From DASTHS01 sp035718085 (GTDB taxonomy: Bacteria; Actinomycetota; Acidimicrobiia; Acidimicrobiales; Palsa-688), in the NCBI GenBank assembly GCA_035718085.1, contig DASTHS010000163.1:1-5460 (forward strand): 5,460 nt of DNA, given 5' to 3'. A program made the position numbers and the translations under genes. Under the pieces are notes generated by a model that saw only the letters and a program-made list of their open reading frames with translations, made no database searches and was not told the DNA's origin. The stretch's first letter is position 1, and each line of letters begins with the position of its first letter. Of this stretch, positions 1-4,854 are shown in pieces.

Positions 1-695
1 CCGATGCGGCTGACTGCCTCGCTCAACGCCTGGACCGGCCGGGCCACTCGGCGCACCAGCCGCCGGTGCCCGGCGAGCGTGCCGGCGACCACGGCGACGG
101 CGATGACCGCCTCGAGGGCGCCGCTGGCGAGGAGCCACGACCGCTGCGTGGCCATGGCGTGGGCCAGGTCGGAGCGCACGTCGGCGCTCAGGCGGTCGTG
201 GGCGCTGCGGTAGTCGTCGAAGAGCCGCTTCCCCTCGAGCAGGAAGGCGGTCATCGCCGGGGAGGCGGTCCCCGCCGGCACCGGTGGGGTCGACGACGCC
301 GCCGGCAGCGCCCAGTCGTCGGTCCAGGTCTGCGCCCTGCTCTCCATGGCGACGAGGTCGGCCGCCTGCCGGCCACGATCGACCAGCCGGCCCAGGTCGG
401 CGGTGGCAGCGGCCTCGGCGGCCACGCCGGCGCGGTAGGGCTGGAGGAAGGAGCTGTCCCCGGTGGCCAGGTAGCCCCGCGCCCCGGTCTCCTCGTCGAC
501 GAGGGCACCGTGGAACGCGTCGAGCTGCTCCTCGACGTCGCGGTAGCGGGCCACGGTCGGGTCGATGCTCACCAGCTGGTGCGCCCGGGTGCCGACGTTG
601 ACCGCCAGCAGCACGACCGCCACCGCCACCGCCACCAGGGCGATGCGCCGCACCTCCCGTGCCAGGCTCCCTGCTGTGGCCTCTGCGCTCGCCAC
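1..695 (-). CDS. CHASE3-HAMP membrane sensor, N-terminal part (cut by left edge)
   Basis: Reading the minus strand from GTG at 695 gives 231 codons without a stop up to the window edge. Residues 18-34 form a first membrane segment (IALVAVAVAVVLLAVNV). Residues about 45-180 are an extracytoplasmic CHASE3 sensor domain; the diagnostic stretch is at 65-87, with DEETGARGYLATGD followed by FLQPY. Residues 131-147 are a Pro/Ser/Ala-rich insertion. Residues 187-208 are the second membrane segment, and 211-231 (RRLVRRVARPVQALSEAVSRI) begin a HAMP linker. In this architecture the missing C-terminus is usually a histidine kinase, less often a guanylate cyclase or chemotaxis-type module; the window does not show which. 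GTG 695 is preferred because a purine-rich site lies 5 nt upstream; in-frame GTGs at 701 and 737 are alternatives. The gene is divergent from the repeat-protein gene, so it may share its control region. The ligand is unknown. Confidence 0.85.
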   Translation of the reverse strand, partial: MASAEATAGSLAREVRRIALVAVAVAVVLLAVNVGTRAHQLVSIDPTVARYRDVEEQLDAFHGALVDEETGARGYLATGDSSFLQPYRAGVAAEAAATADLGRLVDRGRQAADLVAMESRAQTWTDDWALPAASSTPPVPAGTASPAMTAFLLEGKRLFDDYRSAHDRLSADVRSDLAHAMATQRSWLLASGALEAVIAVAVVAGTLAGHRRLVRRVARPVQALSEAVSRI

Positions 696-700
696 GTCCA

Positions 701-710
701 CCTCTTCCCT
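701..710 (-). promoter_or_regulatory. Ribosome binding site deciding the CHASE3 gene start
   Basis: The minus strand reads AGGGAAGAGG, then TGGAC, then GTG at 695. This gives normal spacing to GTG 695 and essentially none to the in-frame GTG at 701, so it favours the shorter protein. Confidence 0.55.
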
Positions 711-830
711 GCCGCCGGCTCTCCGCCCGTCCTGCACGATCAATCGGCGCGCAGGGCCCCCTGCTGAGCTCTCCGCCCTCTGCTACCTCGCCGATGGCCG
801 GTTTGCCGGGTTCGTCGCCGGGGGAATTGC

Positions 831-849
831 GTGGCTGCACACCAGCCAC
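831..849 (+). promoter_or_regulatory. Perfect 7-bp inverted repeat just upstream of the repeat-protein RBS
   Basis: GTGGCTG (831-837), loop CACAC (838-842) and CAGCCAC (843-849) pair perfectly. The repeat ends 2 nt before the AGGAGG at 852-857. In RNA it would make a stable hairpin abutting the ribosome binding site; in DNA it could be an operator. No U-tract follows, so it is not an obvious intrinsic terminator. The geometry is seen directly; a regulatory role is inference. Confidence 0.45.
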
Positions 850-851
850 CC

Positions 852-857
852 AGGAGG
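852..857 (+). promoter_or_regulatory. Strong Shine-Dalgarno site for the repeat protein
   Basis: AGGAGG lies 5 nt before ATG 863. It fixes the start of the 232-residue protein. Upstream in-frame starts, such as the one at 659, have no comparable site and would run through the divergent sensor's start region. Confidence 0.8.
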
Positions 858-862
858 CCGAG

Positions 863-1561
863 ATGGACGATGCCGTGTCGATGGAGGAGATCGAGGCGGA
901 GGGCGCTGTGGCGCTGCCCTCGAAGGAGGTGCTGTCGCTGCTGGACGTGAACGCCAACGTCGACCTCGGACTCGACCTGGCGGCGCCCGTCGACCTGGCC
1001 GCTGCCGCCAACCTCAACGTGGCCGCCCCTATCGAGGCGTCGGCGGCGGCGAACGTGCTGAGCCCCGACGCCCAGGCCGTCGGCCTTGCGGAGCAGTCCG
1101 GCTCGCTGCACCAGGGCCTGAGCGGATCGGCGACCGCGACCGCCCCCCAGCACGCTGGCGTCACCCAGGACAGCGGTGCCACGACGACGGAGCCGGCCAG
1201 CGGCACCACCACCGGGGGCACGGCCGGCGCCACCGACACGGCTGGCACGGGCAGCACCGGCGGCGTCGACGGCACCACCAGCACCACCGGCGGCGTCGAC
1301 TCCCTGCTCAACGGCGGCAGCCTCCTCGACGCCAACGTCAACATCCACGCCAACGCCAACCTGACCGCCCCGATCGACGGCGCCGTCGCCGCCAACGGCA
1401 ACGTCGCCGCACCCATCGACGCCGCCGTCGGCGCCAACGTGGCCTCGCCCGGCGCGGTGGCGGAAGCCGTGGCACCCCAGCACGTCGACATCGACCAGCA
1501 ACTCAACGGCGTCGACGCCACCGCCACCGCCACCCAAGACGCCACCGTCGCCCAGAAGTAG
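863..1561 (+). CDS. Ala/Asn-rich repeat protein, candidate substrate of the downstream PqqD-M50 protease
   Basis: A 232-residue protein of unrecognised function. It has no signal peptide, no membrane segment and no cysteine. Residues 1-16 are acidic (MDDAVSMEEIEAEGAV) and lead into LPSKEVLSLLD, which looks like a leader. Residues 25-78 and 153-206 are two copies of one 54-residue module. Each module contains two tandem 14-residue units of consensus (D/N)(L/V)xAP(I/V)(D/E)xxxxxN, at 38-51, 52-65, 166-179 and 180-193. The modules are joined by a Thr/Gly/Ser-rich linker (about 104-146). APQH occurs at 94-97 and 204-207, and the C-terminus is Thr/Gln/Asp-rich and ends in AQK. The stop lies 27 bp before the protease gene, so co-transcription is likely. 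The PqqD-like domain next door suggests the N-terminus is bound as a leader and the protein is cut or exported. Alternatives are a structural surface protein or a non-enzymatic partner of the protease. The reading frame is secure; the role is inferred. Confidence 0.85.
   Translation: MDDAVSMEEIEAEGAVALPSKEVLSLLDVNANVDLGLDLAAPVDLAAAANLNVAAPIEASAAANVLSPDAQAVGLAEQSGSLHQGLSGSATATAPQHAGVTQDSGATTTEPASGTTTGGTAGATDTAGTGSTGGVDGTTSTTGGVDSLLNGGSLLDANVNIHANANLTAPIDGAVAANGNVAAPIDAAVGANVASPGAVAEAVAPQHVDIDQQLNGVDATATATQDATVAQK
935..1096 (+). repeat. 54-residue module, copy A, with two 14-residue units
   Basis: Encodes residues 25-78, starting SLLDVNANV. It contains the units DLAAPVDLAAAANL (38-51) and NVAAPIEASAAANV (52-65), followed by LSPDAQAVGLAEQ. 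It aligns with copy B without gaps at an offset of 128 residues, with 30 of 54 positions identical by hand count. Confidence 0.8.
1319..1480 (+). repeat. 54-residue module, copy B, with two 14-residue units
   Basis: Encodes residues 153-206, starting SLLDANVNI. It contains NLTAPIDGAVAANG (166-179) and NVAAPIDAAVGANV (180-193), followed by ASPGAVAEAVAPQ. The amino acid pattern is better conserved than the bases, which suggests an older duplication kept by selection rather than a recent slippage event. Confidence 0.8.
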
Positions 1562-1576
1562 CTGGGCGACGCGGGG

Positions 1577-1582
1577 AGGAGG
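1577..1582 (+). promoter_or_regulatory. Shine-Dalgarno site for the protease gene
   Basis: AGGAGG, inside a longer G-rich run (1573-1584), lies 6 nt before GTG 1589. It supports the GTG start and independent translation initiation within a two-gene transcript. Confidence 0.75.
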
Positions 1583-1588
1583 GGCACC

Positions 1589-4021
1589 GTGACGGCGATC
1601 GACGACCGGCCGGCCGCCCCGGTCGGGGGCGTGGCCGCCCTCGACCGGGCCGCCGGGCTCGAGCTGCTCGGCCCGGTGCAGGGCACCGGGTACACCAAGG
1701 GCGCCGCCCTTGTGCGCCGCGCCGACGGGCAGGTCGTGCAGCTCAGCCCGATGCTCTATGCCCTGCTCGAGAGTGTCGACAGCGCCCGCCGGCCCGAGGA
1801 GCTGGCGGCCGCCACGGGGCAGCGCATCGGGCGGCAGCTGGGGCCGCCGCAGGTCGAGGCGCTCGCCCGCAAGCTCGCCGCGTTGGGTTTGCTGGCCGGC
1901 ACCGAGCACCTGGCGCCGCCCAAGCGGAACCCCCTGCTGGCGCTGCGCTGGAAGGTGCTGGTGACCAACCCCGAGATCACCCGGCGGCTGACCGCGCCCT
2001 TCGGGTGGCTGTTCGCCCCGTGGGTCATGTGGCCGGTGCTGGCAGCCTTCGGCGGGGTGTGCTGGTTCGTGCTGGTCGACAAGGGGGTGGCCGCCGCGAC
2101 CCGCCAGGCGTTCGACCGGCCGGGCCTGCTGCTGCTCGTGTTCGCGCTGACGGTGGCCTCGGCCGGCTTCCACGAGTTCGGTCACGCCGCCGTCTGCCGT
2201 CGGGGCGGCGCCACCCCTGGCGGCATGGGGATGGGTCTGTACCTGGTGTGGCCGGCGTTCTACACCGACGTGACCGACGCCTACCGGCTCCCACGGCGTG
2301 ACCGCCTTCGGGTCGACCTGGCCGGCCTCTACTTCAACGCCCTGGTGGCGGTGGCGACCATGGCCTTCTGGCTGGTCTGGCGCACCGATGCGCTGCTGCT
2401 GCTAGTCGCCCTGCAGCTGCTGCAGATGGTCAAGCAGCTGTCGCCCATCGTCCGCGCCGACGGGTACCACATCCTCGCCGACGCCACCGGCGTGCCCGAC
2501 CTCTTCGCCCACATCGGCCCGACCATGCGGCGCCTGCTGCCCGGGCGGCGGCCGCCCTCGGCGCTCAGCGGGCGGGCGCGACTGCTGGTGACCGCCTGGG
2601 TGCTCGTGGTCGTGCCCGTGCTGCTCAGCCTCATGGCCAGCGCGGTGCTCCTGCTGCCCCGCCTCGTGACCACCGCCGTCGACAGCGGGCGGCACATCGC
2701 CGGTCGGATCCCCGCCCAAGCTGGGGGCGGCGACGTGCTCGGCGTGCTGGCCGCGCTGCTGCAGCTGGTCGCCCTGGCCATCCCCGTGGCCGCCAGCGCA
2801 CTGGTGACGGCCAAGTTGGCCCGGACCAGCGTCCGCCGGGCGGTCGCCTGGAGCCGGGGCAGCCTGGCCCGGCAGGCCGTGAGCGTGCTCGTCGGCGTCG
2901 GCGTGGTGGCCGGTGTGGCGTGGGCGTGGTGGCCGGCGGGCCAGTACCAGCCGGTCAGGGCCGACCAGCAGGGCACGCTCCCCGCCCTCGGCCGAGCGCT
3001 GGGCGACCCCGGCGGCCTGATCCGCCCCGCTGGCGCTGTGAGGACCGCGCTCCCGCAGGGCACCCGGCTGGCCGTCGCCATGGTGCCCGAGGGGGGCGCC
3101 ACCCGGTCGCACCCCGCCCTGCTCGTGGTGCCCGGCGCTCCGGGCCGACCGGCCACCGCACTGGTCATCACTGACGGCCCCGCGGTCGGCCCCGACGGGC
3201 ACGCAAAGGCGACGCTCACCGGGACGGCCTTCCCCTTCGTGATCCCGCCGGTCGACGCCCGCCCGGGTGACAGCCAGGCCCTGGCAGTGAACACGGGTGA
3301 CGGGGCCGTGCTCTACGACATCGCTTACTCCCTCGTGACCGTCGATGGCACCGGGCCGGTCACCAACCGCAACAGCGCCTTCGCGCTGGCTTCGTGCCGG
3401 GGCTGCACCACGGTGGCCGTGTCGTTCCAGGTGGTGCTGGTGGTGGGCCACCACGACGTGGTCGCCCCCATCGACGCGTCGGGCGCCCTCAACGAGACCT
3501 GCCCGGCGTGCGCCACCACGGCGCTGGCCGACCAGCTGGTGGTCACCTTGCGCACGGCCCCGTCGGCGGCCCTCGTCGACCAGCTGACCACCGACCTGCG
3601 CCAGCTCGACGCCCTGCCTGCGCTGGGCGCGGGGGCCGACCCGTCGGCGATCGCCGCGAGCGTCTCGGCCGTGCAGGCGCAGATCGACGCCCAGCTGCAG
3701 GCCAGCGGCGACCTCGCCAGCGCTGCGTCCGGCGCCACCACCACCACTACCGCGCCGATGGGGGCCACCACGGCGAGTTCCACCAGCACCACCACCGAGG
3801 CCTCGGGCGAGCCTGGCTCGACGACGTCCGGCACGACGGAGACCAGCGGGGATGGCGGCTCGACCACAGCCACGACGTCGGCGTCGACGTCCTCCGGTTC
3901 GGCGACGCCCACCACGTCGAGCACCACGCAAGCGAGCACGGCGACCACGGCGACCACGGCGAGCACCGTGGGCTCGTCGACCACGACGGCCGACGGCTCG
4001 ACGACCACGACGAGCCCCTGA
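1589..4021 (+). CDS. PqqD-like domain / M50 zinc metalloprotease fusion with Cys-pair ectodomain and Ser/Thr-rich tail
   Basis: An 810-residue polytopic membrane protein. Residues about 35-105 resemble PqqD/RRE leader-binding domains (LSPMLYALLESVD, then a helix ending KLAALGLL). The M50/site-2-protease core has the zinc motif HEFGH (195-199) in a membrane helix and the likely third ligand Asp291 in RADGYHILAD. Seven membrane segments are visible at about 138-163, 177-199, 245-264, 267-285, 332-357, 383-410 and 430-448. Arg/Lys-rich loops put the N-terminus inside and the C-terminus outside. The ectodomain (449-713) has CRGC (603-606) and CPAC (638-641), with a substrate-like unit DVVAPIDASGALNE (623-636) between them. 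Residues 714-810 are a Ser/Thr/Gly/Ala tail. The family is often annotated as a putative peptide zinc metalloprotease linked to peptide processing. The long ectodomain and tail go beyond the usual core. The likely substrate is the protein encoded 27 bp upstream; that pairing is inferred. Confidence 0.88.
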   Translation: MTAIDDRPAAPVGGVAALDRAAGLELLGPVQGTGYTKGAALVRRADGQVVQLSPMLYALLESVDSARRPEELAAATGQRIGRQLGPPQVEALARKLAALGLLAGTEHLAPPKRNPLLALRWKVLVTNPEITRRLTAPFGWLFAPWVMWPVLAAFGGVCWFVLVDKGVAAATRQAFDRPGLLLLVFALTVASAGFHEFGHAAVCRRGGATPGGMGMGLYLVWPAFYTDVTDAYRLPRRDRLRVDLAGLYFNALVAVATMAFWLVWRTDALLLLVALQLLQMVKQLSPIVRADGYHILADATGVPDLFAHIGPTMRRLLPGRRPPSALSGRARLLVTAWVLVVVPVLLSLMASAVLLLPRLVTTAVDSGRHIAGRIPAQAGGGDVLGVLAALLQLVALAIPVAASALVTAKLARTSVRRAVAWSRGSLARQAVSVLVGVGVVAGVAWAWWPAGQYQPVRADQQGTLPALGRALGDPGGLIRPAGAVRTALPQGTRLAVAMVPEGGATRSHPALLVVPGAPGRPATALVITDGPAVGPDGHAKATLTGTAFPFVIPPVDARPGDSQALAVNTGDGAVLYDIAYSLVTVDGTGPVTNRNSAFALASCRGCTTVAVSFQVVLVVGHHDVVAPIDASGALNETCPACATTALADQLVVTLRTAPSAALVDQLTTDLRQLDALPALGAGADPSAIAASVSAVQAQIDAQLQASGDLASAASGATTTTTAPMGATTASSTSTTTEASGEPGSTTSGTTETSGDGGSTTATTSASTSSGSATPTTSSTTQASTATTATTASTVGSSTTTADGSTTTTSP
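3728..4018 (+). repeat. Low-complexity Ser/Thr-rich C-terminal tail of the protease
   Basis: Encodes residues 714-810, almost entirely Thr, Ser, Gly and Ala with a few acidic residues, ending STTTTSP. The predicted topology puts it outside the cell. Such tails often act as extended, wall-spanning or O-glycosylated stalks. No LPxTG sorting signal or final hydrophobic segment follows, so the membrane domain itself is the anchor. Confidence 0.75.
3932..3967 (+). repeat. Four tandem 9-bp units within the tail
   Basis: The units are GCGAGCACG, GCGACCACG, GCGACCACG and GCGAGCACC, encoding AST-ATT-ATT-AST. The two central units are identical. Copy-number change would stay in frame, so this could vary tail length but would not switch the gene off. 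Confidence 0.7.
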
Positions 4022-4050
4022 CCCGGCGCGCCGGCGACCCGCCCGCCGGG
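4022..4050. terminator. Candidate bidirectional terminator hairpin between convergent genes
   Basis: The gap between the two convergent stop codons is 30 bp. CCCGGCG (4022-4028) pairs perfectly with CGCCGGG (4044-4050) around a 15-nt loop. A 12-bp palindrome, CCGGCGCGCCGG (4023-4034), offers a competing fold. No U-tract follows on either strand, so this is a GC-only structure of the kind often proposed in actinobacteria; termination itself is unproven. Confidence 0.45.
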
Positions 4051-4051
4051 A

Positions 4052-4798
4052 TCAGCCGGGCGCCCGCACCTCGACGAGATCGGGCCCCCGGACGGTGGCC
4101 ACCCAGCCGTCCCAGGTGAAGCCGTCGGCCGCGGCCACCGGGTCGCCGCCCGCCTCGAGGAGGCGACGGGCCACCACGCCCTTCGCCGCCTTCGCGGCGT
4201 GGCCCGCAGCCCCCCGCCCGTCGGCGGCGGTGAACTCGACGCGCACGACCCGGGCCGCCAGACCGTCGAGGGGCACGGCCCGGCGGTGGTCCACGGTGAG
4301 CAGGTCGACCACCGGGCCCCGCCCGGCCATGCCGGCGAGCGCGGTCGGCAGGACCGCCCGCCAGTGGGCGGCCAGGGGGCCCACGCCGGGCAGCGTGGCG
4401 CCCATCTTCAGCTTGTGGTCCGGCACCCGGTCGCCGAGCGCCCACAGGCCGCCGAGGGGGGAGACGACCAGCACCCTGGCGGCCCGTCGCCGGGCGGCGG
4501 GGGCGAGGGTCGGCACGTCGAGGTGGTCCCACACCACCCCGCGGAAGCGTTCCCCCGCCGGGCGCACGGGCGCACCGACGACCGCAGCGTTCGCGGCCGC
4601 CTCCACCTCGGCCCGTTGACCCCGCACCCCGGTGAGCGCCCGGCCGCCCGTGCCGGTGCCGAGGGCGGCGAGGGCATCGGCCACGGCCCGCCGGGGGGCG
4701 GCCAGCGCGGCGCCGAACAGGCCGTCGTCGACGGTCCAGGCGCCGCGGCCACCCGGCGCCTTCGCCTCGGACGGGGGGAGCAGCAGCACGGCGGGCAC
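4052..4798 (-). CDS. yaaA: YaaA/UPF0246 (DUF328) family peroxide stress protein
   Basis: A 248-residue cytoplasmic protein, close to the length of E. coli YaaA (258). Family hallmarks are the N-terminal LLLPPSEAKAPGG (5-17), SPLGGLWALGDRVPDHKLKMG (two parts, 113-132), GRGPVVDLLTVDHRRAVPL (159-178) and the basic stretch KAAKGVVARRLLE (203-215). YaaA lowers intracellular iron and limits Fenton damage during hydrogen peroxide stress in E. coli, and the fold binds DNA; that knowledge is transferred by family, not shown here. The start is GTG 4798. No clear Shine-Dalgarno is present; CAAGCT on the minus strand (4810-4805), 6 nt before the start, is a weak -10-like box and hints at leaderless translation. 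It is divergent from the fabF-like gene with 56 bp between the starts, and convergent with the protease gene. The assignment is firm at family level. Confidence 0.88.
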   Translation of the reverse strand: MPAVLLLPPSEAKAPGGRGAWTVDDGLFGAALAAPRRAVADALAALGTGTGGRALTGVRGQRAEVEAAANAAVVGAPVRPAGERFRGVVWDHLDVPTLAPAARRRAARVLVVSPLGGLWALGDRVPDHKLKMGATLPGVGPLAAHWRAVLPTALAGMAGRGPVVDLLTVDHRRAVPLDGLAARVVRVEFTAADGRGAAGHAAKAAKGVVARRLLEAGGDPVAAADGFTWDGWVATVRGPDLVEVRAPG

Positions 4799-4842
4799 CG
4801 CCCAAGCTTGTCGCCGGCCGCGACCGCCCGCGGCGCGGCCCG

Positions 4843-4848
4843 TAGCAT
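4843..4848 (+). promoter_or_regulatory. Candidate -10 box for leaderless fabF-like mRNA
   Basis: TAGCAT matches the actinobacterial TAnnnT -10 pattern and ends 6 nt before ATG 4855, which would put the transcription start at or next to the A of the ATG. No Shine-Dalgarno precedes this ATG. No convincing -35 is visible at 16-19 bp. Confidence 0.5.
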
Positions 4849-4854
4849 CGCCCG

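Larger units (their letters stand above)
696..862. other. Divergent intergenic region between the sensor and repeat-protein genes
   Basis: These 167 bp carry no credible gene, although open frames run across them because of high GC. They must hold promoters for both directions, but I find no clear TAnnnT -10 box at a suitable distance from either start. Positions 751-764 (GCAGGGCCCCCTGC) form a near-perfect palindrome that could be an operator. Positions 798-809 contain CCGG-TTTG-CCGG. The clearest structure is the inverted repeat at 831-849, listed separately. Confidence 0.6.

Noticed and set aside
659..862. Upstream extension of the repeat protein to a start at 659
   Set aside because: No ribosome binding site, unrelated composition, and overlap with the divergent sensor start; ATG 863 has AGGAGG at 5 nt.
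863..950. Secretion signal peptide on the repeat protein
   Set aside because: The N-terminus is acidic, with no positive n-region and no continuous hydrophobic core, so export would need another route.
935..1480. CRISPR-like or DNA-level repeat array
   Set aside because: Repetition is at protein level within one frame, with diverged bases and no uniform spacers.
740..2185. Long minus-strand open frame (481 codons) opposite the repeat protein and protease start
   Set aside because: Its protein is Gly/Arg/His-rich with no recognisable domain, it overlaps two well-supported plus-strand genes, and it is explained by high GC antisense to Ala/Asp/Thr codons.
565..2301. Plus-strand open frame of 578 codons
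   Set aside because: Runs in the wrong frame through three genes and becomes almost pure Arg/Pro/His/Gly; a typical shadow in GC-rich DNA.
2402..3931. Long minus-strand open frame (509 codons) opposite the protease
   Set aside because: Arg/Gly-rich low-complexity product and complete overlap with the protease, whose HEFGH and membrane segments are clearly real.
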